Shown: positions 37,501 to 44,611, counted from the stretch's first letter. The stretch is DNA of 64,000 nucleotides from Paenibacillus sp. URB8-2 (GCF_013393385.1 NZ_AP023239.1:868001-932000), one strand, 5' to 3'. Notes: generated by a model from the letters alone, not told the origin. Program-made: numbers and translations.

Positions 37501-37912
37501 CCATATAATGGGGAGCATCCACTCCATAAGCTTGAGTACCGTCTCCCTTCAAAATAGGCACACCTTTATGGGTCAAAGCAACATGCGCACCGGGAACGGC
37601 TGTTGTAGACAATTGTACATAGCCTCTGAGCGTGGTGGGTGGCAGATCAGAGTGCATCTGTTCTTTAAACTCGACCACAGCGATTTCATAGTAGTCAGAA
37701 CCCGGATAAGTCGTCGTATCAGGGGCGGCAATCGGGATGTACTGACCTAAAGCGTTTGTACTGCCCTGTCCAAGCCCCGCCATTGCATCAACAAATTTTC
37801 TCAGCGGCGGACTAAAGGCCCAGTTGGCGGTACCGAAGTAGTCCGGAATCAGATACCCAGTAGCCGGATCGGGTACGAGAGCAGCCTGATTTATAGATTT
37901 TTTTGTCTGCAT
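34550..37912 (-). CDS. Multicopper oxidase with two C-terminal FN3 domains
   Basis: 1120 residues from ATG 37912 (GAGGAG eight bases upstream). Copper-ligand motifs: NIHLHGN (near 197), YHDHSYGITR (near 264), HTIHTH (near 790) and YHCHILAHEEMDMMH (near 900), so type 1, 2 and 3 sites look complete. Cupredoxin domains are CotA/bilirubin-oxidase-like but with long insertions. After residue 920 come two FN3 domains (PKAPSSLAANL..., PAAPSNLTAIRL...). There is no signal peptide, as in the spore-coat laccase CotA. Substrate could be phenolics, bilirubin-like compounds or manganese. Single gene; an IS630 element lies just upstream of it. Confidence 0.88.
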   Translation of the reverse strand: MQTKKSINQAALVPDPATGYLIPDYFGTANWAFSPPLRKFVDAMAGLGQGSTNALGQYIPIAAPDTTTYPGSDYYEIAVVEFKEQMHSDLPPTTLRGYVQLSTTAVPGAHVALTHKGVPILKGDGTQAYGVDAPHYMGPAIIATRDVPVRIKFYNLLPTGAEGNLFLPVDTTVMGAGHGPLGHDAMPMDYTQNRANIHLHGNNTIWISDGTPHQWITPAGEDTPYPQGVSVVNVPDMEDADDPRDGIQTLYYTNAQCARLMFYHDHSYGITRLNVYAGEAAAYLLTDKVEQDLTNGTNTTGVNPGLQKLLPELGIPLVIQDKTFVDANTILSTDPTWAWGTTAGTPNTGDLWYPHVYSPAQNPWDPSGANAFGRWMYGPWFWPPTTNIEHGPVPNPYYNPVNAPEQPPMMPATPNPSMPGEAFMDTPLVNGTAYPYLQVEPKAYRFRILNAADDRFFNLQMYVADPSGYISPDTGYATEVKMVPACGTPGIPADWPSGVPDPALKGPDWIQIGTEGGFLPAPVVIPSQPITWNLNATNFNFGNVDQHSLLLGAAERADVIVDFSKYAGKTLILYNDAPAAFPAADPRYDYYTGNPDQTAEGGVPSTQPGYGPNTRTIMQIRVAASAPAPAYDIPALEAAFSKTDTKRGVFEATHDRIIIPQAAYNSAYNVNNLPTDAASAYVQLQEFSKTFRPIDASGILQPPVTLQIEPKALQDEMGEVYDTGYGRMSGMLGLEFPVSSSNLNQFVVYGYASPPVEIIRGTANLNATPIGSLDDGTQIWKITHNGVDTHTIHTHLFSAQLINRVAWDGAMLPPDPNELGWKETFRVNPLEHTIIALRPNIPAPEQVPFEVPNSVRLIDPTMPEGAVLTPPPPVGWFDPLGNPINQITNHYVNFGWEYVYHCHILAHEEMDMMHAMAFAVPPKAPSSLAANLTGSFFNKRVVLTWTDNSTNETNFTVQRAASSSGPWTTLATLPADSTSYTDSIGIMIKTYYYRVVASNTVGDTATPGFPTMTVDSGFSNVVKVIPNQVQPPAAPSNLTAIRLSGLRVRLTWRDNANNETGFVIERSDNGGAYIVIGLGFLGSVSFTDRFVLPGHKYTYRIAAVNTAGMSAYSNTATVNM

Positions 37913-38057
37913 TTTTCTTCTCCTCATAAAGTTATTTATGAAGCAATGCTATATACCCGGCGAAAAATAAATTGAGTTGAGCGATCATGCACAACCCACA
38001 AAGAAATAAATTCCAGTATAATAGTCTTCAATACGATGATTATTGGAGACGATACAA

Positions 38058-38621
38058 ATGAGTGTACGAGTTGGTGTGGCAGAAGAACACAAAGCAGCAG
38101 CCATTCTGGAAATCAAAGCCGCGATGAAAATAAACAAAGATTTACGGATGCACGAAAGGTATCAGACGATCCTCCTGCTGTTACTTGGCGAATCCTACGA
38201 ACGAATTTCCGAAGTGACAGGACGAACGGTTGCGACCTTATATAACTACAGCAAAGCTTACCGAGAGCAAGGGATGCAGGGGCTACAAATCGGACGTCCT
38301 CCAGGACGACATCGCTTGTTAACTGCTGAACAAGAGCAACAAGTGTATGAAGTGATAACGAATCAAACGCCCGAGGATCAAGGATTTCCTTCCCAGATGA
38401 ACTGGACTTCTCCACTCGTTCGGAAATGGATCGAACAAAAGTGGAATATTCGGTATTCGGATCGAGGGACACGAGACCTTTTGTACCGTTTGAAGCTTAG
38501 CTTTACGAAGCCGACCTACACACTGGCTAAAGCAGACCCACAGAAACAAGAAGAATTCAAAGAACACTTTCAGGAGTTAAAAAAAACTCCTCGCTGGGCG
38601 CATCGACCGGATTCTGTTTGA
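38058..38621 (+). CDS. IS630 transposase, N-terminal ORF
   Basis: ATG 38058 with GGAG nine bases upstream. The N-terminal half is a helix-turn-helix region (RYQTILLLLLGESYERISEVTGRTVATLYNY) and a GRPPGRHR linker, then the winged-helix segment NWTSPLVRKWIEQKWNIRYS. The frame leaves the family sequence at the A8 run (38579-38586) and ends after an unrelated tail WAHRPDSV. A plus-one shift there continues into the catalytic half. Confidence 0.85.
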   Translation: MSVRVGVAEEHKAAAILEIKAAMKINKDLRMHERYQTILLLLLGESYERISEVTGRTVATLYNYSKAYREQGMQGLQIGRPPGRHRLLTAEQEQQVYEVITNQTPEDQGFPSQMNWTSPLVRKWIEQKWNIRYSDRGTRDLLYRLKLSFTKPTYTLAKADPQKQEEFKEHFQELKKTPRWAHRPDSV

Positions 38622-39120
38622 AGATGAGTCCATGATCCGGGATTACCAAGCGCTTTCTCGTACCTGGTTTCCCAAGGGGCAGCAAAAAATCATTCCCACC
38701 TACGGCAAGCATTGGGGAGCGAAGCTGATCGGGACGCTGGATTATGAATCCGGCGAAGTGTTTTGCGTACAAGAAGAACAGTATACCGCCAAAGAATTCT
38801 TGTCCTTTCTGGAACGCGTCTTGGAAAAGTATGAAGGCGACCGAATCGTGATGATTTTGGACAATGCACGAATTCATCACGCAGACCTCATCCAGCCTTT
38901 TTTAAAAGAACATCAAGCCAAACTCACCTTGGTTTATTTGCCTCCGTATAGTCCGAATTTGAACATGATTGAAGAATTGTGGGGCTGGTTAAAATCATCC
39001 GTAATTCATAATGTCTTCTTCGACTCGGTACAAAAAATTCGCAAAGTTGTTCAAGGATTTATCCGTTTGATTAATGAAACGCCCGCTGCCACAGTTGAAC
39101 GCTTATGTCTTCAATTCTAA
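38587..39120 (+). CDS. IS630 transposase, catalytic DDE ORF
   Basis: Continues the transposase in the plus-one frame: LLAGRIDRILFEDESMIRDY (first Asp), ILDNARIHHADL (second Asp) and PPYSPNLNMIEELWGWLK (Glu). The first ATG of this frame is at 38632, inside the domain, so an independent start would make an inactive protein. Either programmed frameshifting on A8 or a one-base insertion (A7 to A8) explains the split. Confidence 0.85.
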   Translation, partial: LLAGRIDRILFEDESMIRDYQALSRTWFPKGQQKIIPTYGKHWGAKLIGTLDYESGEVFCVQEEQYTAKEFLSFLERVLEKYEGDRIVMILDNARIHHADLIQPFLKEHQAKLTLVYLPPYSPNLNMIEELWGWLKSSVIHNVFFDSVQKIRKVVQGFIRLINETPAATVERLCLQF

Positions 39121-39255
39121 ATATTAAATGCCGAATATATAGCAATAATCTTTTACTTCTCTATATATTATTCATTGCTTGAACTAGGGTTTGTGCGTGA
39201 ATCATCATACATGATAATTGGTTCACTAACTCGATTTGAAAGACGGAAATAGAAA

Positions 39256-39281
39256 AGAGGGGATTTGAACCCCTAATTTTT
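39256..39281 (+). terminator. Terminator-like hairpin resembling a tRNA T-arm
   Basis: AGGGG-ATTTGAA-CCCCT followed by AATTTTTGT. Read on the minus strand the loop is GGGGTTCAAATCCCC, like a T-arm, but no acceptor, D or anticodon arms accompany it. Confidence 0.4.
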
Positions 39282-39429
39282 GTCGTCCAACACCGGGAAA
39301 GCTTATTGTCCGATTTCGCTCAAGGAGTATTCTACTTTGGTCGGAACCTGCGGATATGCCTTACGTTCAAATAATTGATGTGCTGCAGAATCTATACGAT
39401 ATCGCGCCACGCAGCGCAGCCTGGATTTT

Positions 39430-39606
39430 CCTGCGAAAATGCAGATTTATTTGGTGGATAGCGGCAGGAAAGATGAAGTCCCTGCGAAAGTGCGGGAATT
39501 TGAAGCCGAATCGTCAAGATGGATAGTTGGAGCCGAAGAGCCTGCATTTTTGCAGGAATACGGAGAAGGCCAAGCTTTTGCGGGGAAAAAGCTGTAGCGT
39601 TGCAGG
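39430..39606. repeat. Cluster of short CCTGC...GCAGG palindromes
   Basis: CCTGCGAAAATGCAG (39430), CCTGCGAAAGTGCGGG (39481), CCTGCATTTTTGCAGG (39541) and a degenerate TTTTGCGGGG/TTGCAGG unit (39576-39606) lie 51, 60 and about 35 bases apart in a non-coding stretch. The stretch 39121-39687 holds no gene. Confidence 0.6.
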
Positions 39607-39687
39607 TTTTCCCATTACGACAGGTTCCTCTGTCACATTTTGGTTGTTAAGGTTAAGTGTTCCTTAATAATTAGGGGGGGATTTATT

Positions 39688-39867
39688 TTGGAGTATACAT
39701 TTTTGGGAAGAACCGCGCTACGAGTAAGCCGATTATGTTTAGGCACGATGAATTTTGGCGTCGATACGGACGAACAGACCGCATTTCGCATTATGGATGA
39801 AGCGCTCGATGCAGGCATCAACTTTTTCGATACAGCCAATATCTACGGGTGGGGAGCGAATGCGGGC
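39688..39867 (+). pseudogene. Aldo/keto reductase, N-terminal fragment
   Basis: TTG start, GGGGGG upstream. About 60 residues match the aldo/keto reductase N-terminus: [23 protein letters not shown], then [20 protein letters not shown] with the catalytic-region Asp and Tyr. The family sequence stops at GWGANAG, exactly where the fragment of another gene begins in a different frame. Non-functional. Confidence 0.75.
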
Positions 39868-40264
39868 GCTCGGGTTTGTATACTGGAAAGATATCTTTTT
39901 TCCGCATATCGAAAGCAATCAGGCCAATGCCCCGATCATATTCGTGCTGCAAACGACCCTTGTTCTATGGGGGGTCACGCAAATCGGCAAACGCTTCTAT
40001 CACTTCATCGACCACAATAAAGAAATGCAGCAGCTGCTGCATGAGAATAGCAGCCAGCTTCATCTGATATCCGAGCAGAACAAGGCGCTTACGGATGTAA
40101 CCTATATGATGTGGCATTTCCTTGGAATGATTCCGCTTGCGCTCGTTGTAGGCCTGATTTACATTAAGGCAAGAAGGCTTGTTCCCATCATGATCGTCCA
40201 TTATATTATGGATGTAATGACTGTTGTAGGAGTGTTGACGCTTTCTTTGCAACCATCACCTTAG
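39866..40264 (+). pseudogene. CPBP-type intramembrane protease, C-terminal fragment
   Basis: The second reading frame carries [12 protein letters not shown]..., a long helix, two membrane segments (MMWHFLGMIPLALVVGLIYI and a following one) and RRLVPIMIVHYIMDVM, the last conserved His motif of CPBP/Abi proteases. The EExxxR catalytic motif is missing, having been lost with the 5' part. The join to the aldo/keto reductase lies at about 39860-39868. Confidence 0.65.
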
Positions 40265-40298
40265 CACCGCGGAGTGCTGTTGAAAGGATGATTATTCC

Positions 40299-40769
40299 AT
40301 GACTATAGAAAATCAAGTTCAGATTATTGATTTGCCGGAAATGCATTTCGTAGGCTTGTATCTCACTTCTCCGTTTAAGGACCACGACCCGGTTAGAGTG
40401 GAAGAGATGAAACGGGAATTTAATAACCGGAAAGGCGAAATCGAACACGTCATTCATCCGGAACGATATTACTGCCCGAGTTATTCATCCGAGGTTCTGT
40501 TCACTTACTTGATCTGTATGGAAGTCGAATCTCTTTCAAACATACCCAAAGGCATGATAGGGTTTACCATTCCTCCTCACCGCTACGCAAAAGTAAAATC
40601 CAAAGAGGACCCCTATCAATGCATTCACGACCATTTGAACAGAAACGGACTGCACAATGACCGGCGTGCCCTCGCTTTGGAAATCTACCCGATTGATCAT
40701 CCGGTGTGGCCGGACGAAGCCGAGGTCTATATTCCATTAAGTGAGGGCCAACCCGAGAAAGGAGAATGA
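40299..40769 (+). CDS. GyrI-like / effector-binding domain protein
   Basis: 156 residues matching the stand-alone GyrI-like (AraC effector-binding) domain: IIDLPEMHFVGLYLTSPF, the central PSYSSEVLFTYLICMEVES and PPHRYAKVKSKEDPY before the C-terminal ALALEIYPIDHPVWPDEAEVYIPL. Such proteins bind small hydrophobic ligands or titrate toxins. Its stop is followed within six bases by the next start, so it is probably in an operon with the DUF1801 gene. Confidence 0.8.
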   Translation: MTIENQVQIIDLPEMHFVGLYLTSPFKDHDPVRVEEMKREFNNRKGEIEHVIHPERYYCPSYSSEVLFTYLICMEVESLSNIPKGMIGFTIPPHRYAKVKSKEDPYQCIHDHLNRNGLHNDRRALALEIYPIDHPVWPDEAEVYIPLSEGQPEKGE

Positions 40770-40774
40770 TTCCC

Positions 40775-41161
40775 ATGAAAGAACAAATCACTTACGGCTC
40801 GATCGATGAGTATATTTCAACCTGTACTCCTGAGGTTCAGGACATTCTGCAAACGTTAAGGAAAGTGATCCAAGAGTCGGCGCCGGACGCGAAGGAAAAG
40901 ATCAGCTACCAGATGCCTACATTCGACCTCCATGGCAATCTTGTGCATTTTGCGGCGTTCAAAAAGCACATCGGTTTCTATCCGGCCCCGAGCGGAATCG
41001 AAGCGTTCAAGGAAGAATTAAAGGAATACCACAAGTCGAAGGGAACCTTGCAATTCCCGATTGATCAGCCGCTGCCCTATGACCTCATAAGCCGAATCGT
41101 GAAATACAGAGTTGCAAGCAACATGGAAAAAGCAGAAGCCAAATCGAAAAAGAAAAAATAA
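40775..41161 (+). CDS. DUF1801 / YdhG-like iron-chaperone-fold protein
   Basis: 128 residues from ATG 40775; an ATG at 40766 overlaps the upstream gene but is only two bases from the AAAGGAG. Family landmarks: IDEYISTCTPEVQDILQTLRKVI, EKISYQMPTFDLHGNLVHFAAFKKHIGFYP and GTLQFPIDQPLPYDLI. The B. subtilis relative YdhG has a frataxin-like fold and was proposed as an iron chaperone. C-terminus is Lys-rich. Confidence 0.85.
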   Translation: MKEQITYGSIDEYISTCTPEVQDILQTLRKVIQESAPDAKEKISYQMPTFDLHGNLVHFAAFKKHIGFYPAPSGIEAFKEELKEYHKSKGTLQFPIDQPLPYDLISRIVKYRVASNMEKAEAKSKKKK

Positions 41162-41310
41162 CGGTTCGCACGGGCCTTCTTTAAATCTGAAATCAAATGA
41201 AAATGAATGAAAGAGGCTGAAAAACTCAATATAATACTAACCTTTATGGGCAAATTAATATCTGCAAAAATCGGAATAATGTAAGAGCCAGAAATAACCG
41301 GATAGAAACG

Positions 41311-41973
41311 ATGGTGGTTATGAAAATTGAATTTGAAAATCATATAATAGAGTTTAATGTTCAATATGGAAACAGAAAGAAGCTCTCCCTTCATATAGAT
41401 TTGTTAGGTCTCATAACTGTTAAAGTCCCCAAAGATACAAGTGAAGAGATGATTAAAAGTGCTGTGGGACGTCATGCTAAATTAATATTGGAGAAATTGC
41501 ATATCCTTGCGAAGGCTCGGGAAACCCCTAAGCCCAGAGAGTATCAAGATGAAGGGAAGTTCCTGTATCTTGGGAAAGAGTATTTTCTGCATGAGTTAAT
41601 AGAGACCAGAGGGTTAAATGAAGAAGAGCTTAAAAAAAATCTCAAGAAGTTCTATTTCTCAAGCTGTAAGAAGATCGTAGGAGAACGGATAAATGGTTAT
41701 CAAATACAACTGAGAGTAAAGCCCAAGACCGTTGAGGTGGTAGAGTCCAGGACCAAGTGGGGCAGCTGCAGTTCGGATAAAAAAATAACCTTTAATTATC
41801 GTCTGGCAATGGCTCCAATGGAAGTTATAGATTATGTAATCATCCATGAACTATGTCATCTTATTCACATGAATCATGATAGATCATTTTGGAGACGTGT
41901 TGGAAGTATTATGCCGGATTATAAAGAAAAGCAGGAGTTTCTAACAAGGTATGGGCATGCTATGACGCTTTAA
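41311..41973 (+). CDS. YgjP-like zinc metallopeptidase (DUF45/M48-related)
   Basis: 220 residues if ATG 41311 is used (ATG 41320 is also possible; neither has a good ribosome-binding site). The active-site motif is HELCHLIHMNHDRSFW, with VESRTKWGSCSSDKKITFNYRL before it, which defines the family. The N-terminus is a beta-rich region. The gene is clearly AT-richer than the neighbourhood. A fragment of an unrelated dehydrogenase follows immediately, so it lies between recombination scars but is itself intact. Confidence 0.85.
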   Translation: MVVMKIEFENHIIEFNVQYGNRKKLSLHIDLLGLITVKVPKDTSEEMIKSAVGRHAKLILEKLHILAKARETPKPREYQDEGKFLYLGKEYFLHELIETRGLNEEELKKNLKKFYFSSCKKIVGERINGYQIQLRVKPKTVEVVESRTKWGSCSSDKKITFNYRLAMAPMEVIDYVIIHELCHLIHMNHDRSFWRRVGSIMPDYKEKQEFLTRYGHAMTL

Positions 41974-41977
41974 TGGG

Positions 41978-42103
41978 CATTGGCACCGTTTTGGCCGGGA
42001 GCAGATCATCGAAGTAGCTAAAGCGGTACAGGCAGCAGAACGATTGGGACGGCAAGGGAAAGTGTTACTTACAAGTTCAAAAGTGCGTAATATTAGCAGT
42101 TAG
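41978..42103 (+). pseudogene. C-terminal fragment, probably of a zinc-type alcohol dehydrogenase/quinone oxidoreductase
   Basis: An open stretch without start reads HWHRFGREQIIEVAKAVQAA, then ERLGRQGKVLLTSSKVRNIS and a stop. The pattern A...A..A......GKVLLT is that of MDR-family tails; the assignment is tentative. Its first 16 bases are part of the 19-base repeat shared with the acetyltransferase gene at 42476. Confidence 0.4.
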
Positions 42104-42131
42104 TTGGAAGACAGTAGAAAGGAAAATTAAT

Positions 42132-42659
42132 ATGAGTATCCGATATGAATTGATTTCTGAAGATAATATCAGCTGCATTAAAGACTTGTGTAATGAATTA
42201 ATGGCTTACCAACAATCTAAAGCGCATATCCGTCCCGAATTGTTTGACAGCATGTGCTTTGAAACGAGAATGATTCCATCCGTCCAGAGTGCCAAAGCCA
42301 ACTTTATATTGGTGGCTAAAGACGGGAATGAAATGGTAGGATATGTGTACAGCAATATTTCACCAAAAGAGACTTATTCTAATGAATTTGCGACCTTTTT
42401 TGACCTGGATTCTGTAAAAAATGAGGATGTAGGTTGTCTTTCGCAGTTTTATTTAAAAGAGTGCTACCGGAATACGGGCATTGGCACCGTTTTGTTCGAA
42501 AGGTCCATGGATTGGTTGGATTCATTTGAGTCCATCGGCGACCGGTTTATCTTCGTCTCCAACGGGAATGATTCTGCGCTGAAGTTTTATCTGGGCAAAG
42601 GATTCAAAGTAAGTCACCAAATACTGGACGGGTTCATAACCGTGTTAAGGAATACATAA
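42132..42659 (+). CDS. GNAT-family N-acetyltransferase
   Basis: 175 residues. Acetyl-CoA site resembles the family: LSQFYLKECYRNTGIGTVLFERSMDWL (R/Q-x-x-G-x-G variant NTGIGT), preceded by the beta4 strand FILVAKDGNEMVGYVYSN and followed by the beta5 part RFIFVSNGNDSALKFYLGKGF. Substrate unknown. RBS AGAAAGGAAAAT. Contains one copy of a 19-base exact repeat (42476-42494). Confidence 0.82.
   Translation: MSIRYELISEDNISCIKDLCNELMAYQQSKAHIRPELFDSMCFETRMIPSVQSAKANFILVAKDGNEMVGYVYSNISPKETYSNEFATFFDLDSVKNEDVGCLSQFYLKECYRNTGIGTVLFERSMDWLDSFESIGDRFIFVSNGNDSALKFYLGKGFKVSHQILDGFITVLRNT
42476..42494 (+). repeat. 19-base exact direct repeat (second copy; first at 41975-41993)
   Basis: GGGCATTGGCACCGTTTTG occurs at 41975-41993, fused to a dehydrogenase tail, and inside the acetyltransferase gene. 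It spans the acetyl-CoA motif codons, so the first copy looks like a scrap of an acetyltransferase gene left by recombination. Confidence 0.7.
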
Positions 42660-42669
42660 TCTCTCGGAA

Positions 42670-42783
42670 TTCAAAGGTGTCCTCGTCGCGTTGACCAATC
42701 TTTTTGACAAGGCGCTTTTTGAAGACACCCGTGAAGGATTTATAAAGATGAATGCGGCTCTTAAAGCGAGAGCAGAACAATAA
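42670..42783 (+). pseudogene. Unrecognised gene tail
   Basis: The frame FKGVLVALTNLFDKALFEDT...IKMNAALKARAEQ-stop looks coding but has no start and no ribosome-binding site. It begins where the acetyltransferase ends. Family not recognised; it may be the end of a lost gene. Confidence 0.35.
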
Positions 42784-42811
42784 TCATGTGAGGATTGAAG
42801 GGGCGATGAGG

Positions 42812-43078
42812 ATGGATAAACAATATAAAAATTGTCAAAGCTGCGGCATGCCGCTATCTCGCGACGAGCAGCAGGGCGGTACGGAAACAAACGGCGACAA
42901 AAGCAAAAAATATTGCAGCCACTGTTACCAGAATGGCGAGTTTACGCTGCCTGACCTGACGGCGGAACAAATGAAGGATAGAGTCAAGCAGAAGATGGTG
43001 GAGATGGGCTTTCCGAAATTTCTGACAGGCCTCTTTACCGGAAACATTCATAAGCTCGAACGATGGCGGCGGTCTTGA
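42812..43078 (+). CDS. Small zinc-ribbon protein (putative zinc ribbon domain)
   Basis: 88 residues from ATG 42812 (AAGGGG eight bases upstream; ATG 42806 is too close). Two Cys pairs, CQSCGMPL and YCSHCYQNGEF, form a zinc ribbon, followed by LPDLTAEQMKDRVKQKMVEMGFP. This matches the zf-ribbon_2 family often found beside AraC-like or transcription-linked genes; function unknown. Its last 44 bases overlap a relic on the opposite strand. Confidence 0.8.
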   Translation: MDKQYKNCQSCGMPLSRDEQQGGTETNGDKSKKYCSHCYQNGEFTLPDLTAEQMKDRVKQKMVEMGFPKFLTGLFTGNIHKLERWRRS

Positions 43079-43196
43079 TGGACGGGGGCGTTTCTCCGGA
43101 AAGCTCTTGAATCTTGGCAAGGCCCAGTTCGTTCAGGCCCCCCATTAAATGAATCAACCCATGAAGCGCCATAATCCCAAGGATAATCCAGACCAT
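43035..43196 (-). pseudogene. N-terminal relic of a small membrane protein
   Basis: ATG 43196 with AAAGAGG upstream opens VWIILGIMALHGLIHLMGGLNE followed by LGLAKIQELSG, which is the start of a four-helix membrane family (HGLIHLMG pattern) often found with DUF6544 proteins. After about 35 residues the sequence runs into the zinc-ribbon gene antisense and stops. The intact partner would continue with more helices, so this is truncated by the junction. Confidence 0.5.
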
Positions 43197-43213
43197 AACC
43201 CTCTTTTTCCTCT

Positions 43214-44077
43214 TTAGAATAGTTCCGGTTTATTGTACTCGATTTCCGTAATCTCGCACTGAAACCAGGTGAAATCTCCGGTCTTTTCCTTCCAAATGAT
43301 ATCCGACCTTGAAGGAATCCGTATTCCGTTAAACTCTTTAAACTCTCTATTAACTCCGCCCCAATCGCTCAAAATATACTGCCCGTCTACTTCCTTGTAT
43401 CTTTTGGCGGTAAAGCTGGTTAGATCCCCCTTCTCATTGACAGTGAACACCCCGGAGGCGCCTACTCCCTGGCAGGTCATGGTAGCCCGTGCGGAGTTTT
43501 CGTCAATCGGCTCCCATGTGATATATGAATTTAAAGCCGCAGTCGGAAACCAGGGCATCTCGGCCAGATATCGGAGCAGTGTGCTAATGTCCATTTCAGG
43601 ACCCTGTGCATCTACGACCGGAAATAAAGACAGAAGCTTTATGCTCATTTTGCCTTTGCCTTCCCGGTAGTGATCCAGTCCGGACAGATGTAGCAGAAGG
43701 GCCATTTGAACATCGGCTTGCCAGACGAATCCGGGTTCGTCCGCTCTGAAATATTGCACGGCCTTGGCCGGCATCCATCGCCCGCCTTCTTTTGTTCGCA
43801 TCCGCCCGGTTTGTTTCAAGCGAACGGATGTGATTTTTTCTTTTCCGACAATCTGGGAGTTCTCCAGCCATCTTTGTACGGGAAGAGGCAGAACCGCCAA
43901 GTCTCCCTGCCGAATGATTTCGGTTGATTTGTTGGGACTTGCGCCGAGCAATTGTCTTGCTTGCTTCTTGGCATTTTGATTAAATCTCAGGCGGCCTGCC
44001 TTTATAACGGTGACAAGCGCGATAACAAAAACTGTGAGAATCGCAAACGTTGTTAATAACTGCAGAGGCATGTTCAT
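43214..44077 (-). CDS. DUF6544-family membrane-anchored protein
   Basis: 287 residues from ATG 44077; ATG 44071 is an alternative with better spacing to AAAGGA. One N-terminal membrane anchor, then a basic stretch and a domain with LPVQRWLENSQIVGKEKITSVRLKQ, GRMRTKEGGRWMPAKAVQYF, LLSLFPVVDAQGPEMD and YITWEPIDENSARATM. This matches the DUF6544/DUF6920 pattern; function unknown. A perfect-arm palindrome upstream (44128-44144) suggests control by a TetR-type repressor. Confidence 0.75.
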   Translation of the reverse strand: MNMPLQLLTTFAILTVFVIALVTVIKAGRLRFNQNAKKQARQLLGASPNKSTEIIRQGDLAVLPLPVQRWLENSQIVGKEKITSVRLKQTGRMRTKEGGRWMPAKAVQYFRADEPGFVWQADVQMALLLHLSGLDHYREGKGKMSIKLLSLFPVVDAQGPEMDISTLLRYLAEMPWFPTAALNSYITWEPIDENSARATMTCQGVGASGVFTVNEKGDLTSFTAKRYKEVDGQYILSDWGGVNREFKEFNGIRIPSRSDIIWKEKTGDFTWFQCEITEIEYNKPELF

Positions 44078-44127
44078 GATTCCTTTCTTCATTGCTTTGG
44101 GGTTCGGATTATGAACACTGTTTATTT

Positions 44128-44144
44128 ATTGAACAATGTTCAAT
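44128..44144 (-). promoter_or_regulatory. TetR-type operator palindrome upstream of the DUF6544 gene
   Basis: ATTGAACAATGTTCAAT has eight-base arms around a single central base. Such GAACA-N-TGTTC palindromes are common TetR-family sites. No TetR gene is adjacent. The bases 44145-44184 show nothing else. Confidence 0.45.
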
Positions 44145-44184
44145 GTCAAGTTACTACGTTGCCGGTTCGTTGTCAATATTTGTT

Positions 44185-44592
44185 TTATGAAGCTGTCTCA
44201 CGGATGTTGACTATGCTGAAGCTCCGTTTTGATGAAGAACCTTTTCGGTTGTCGGCTCCTTTTTGCAAATTGATACCTGACATAAACGCAAGTTTAATCA
44301 TGTACAGGCCGTTCGGATGAAAGGTTAACACCACCAGAGGAAACGAAATCAGGAATGTTAGCAAATGAACCGGATAGATTCTTGCCAATCTGGCGACATA
44401 GAAAGCTCTAATCGTGTTGCCGCTATGCTCACCTAGCTTGTCCTGATAATTGTAGGTTAATATAAAGCCGGATAAAATGAAGAAAAAGGAGACGCCGGCT
44501 GAGCCAAGCTGATAACCGGAGAACAAATTCTGGTGAAACAGGAATACCATTAATGCGGCGATGAACCGAAATGTAGTGAGTGATCGTAACAT
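44185..44592 (-). pseudogene. Acyltransferase-3 family protein, truncated
   Basis: The first ~107 residues match the acyltransferase-3 opening: LTTFRFIAALMVFLFHQNL, GSAGVSFFFILSGFILTYNY, and FYVARLARIYPVHLLTF with the conserved Arg-x-x-Arg-x-x-P. The family runs to 350 or more residues; here it collapses into an unrelated tail (NRKGSSSKRSFSIVN...) and stops at 135. The promoter and ribosome-binding site (GGAGG) look intact. The preserved GTTCTTT box in front suggests that it was once part of the same regulon. Confidence 0.7.
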
Positions 44593-44611
44593 TGGAGTTC
44601 CTCCTCTTTTC

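Larger units (their letters stand above)
37978..39212 (+). mobile_element. IS630-family insertion sequence
   Basis: About 1.2 kb. The left end (ATCATGCACAACCC near 37984-37997) and the right end read on the other strand (TTCACGCACAAACCC near 39187-39202) form imperfect terminal inverted repeats. Two overlapping-frame transposase ORFs fill the interior. IS630 elements insert at TA, but the flanking TA duplicates could not be fixed with certainty, so the borders are approximate. Confidence 0.7.

Noticed and set aside
39254..39300. tRNA gene on the minus strand, suggested by GGGGTTCAAATCCCC
   Set aside because: Only a T-arm-like hairpin is present; no acceptor, D or anticodon arm. A terminator explains it better.
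40264..40290. Fourth rlmD-like attachment site (GGAGTGCTGTTG)
   Set aside because: The match is short, lies within its own GCAC...GTGC near-palindrome, and has no rlmD tail reading frame.
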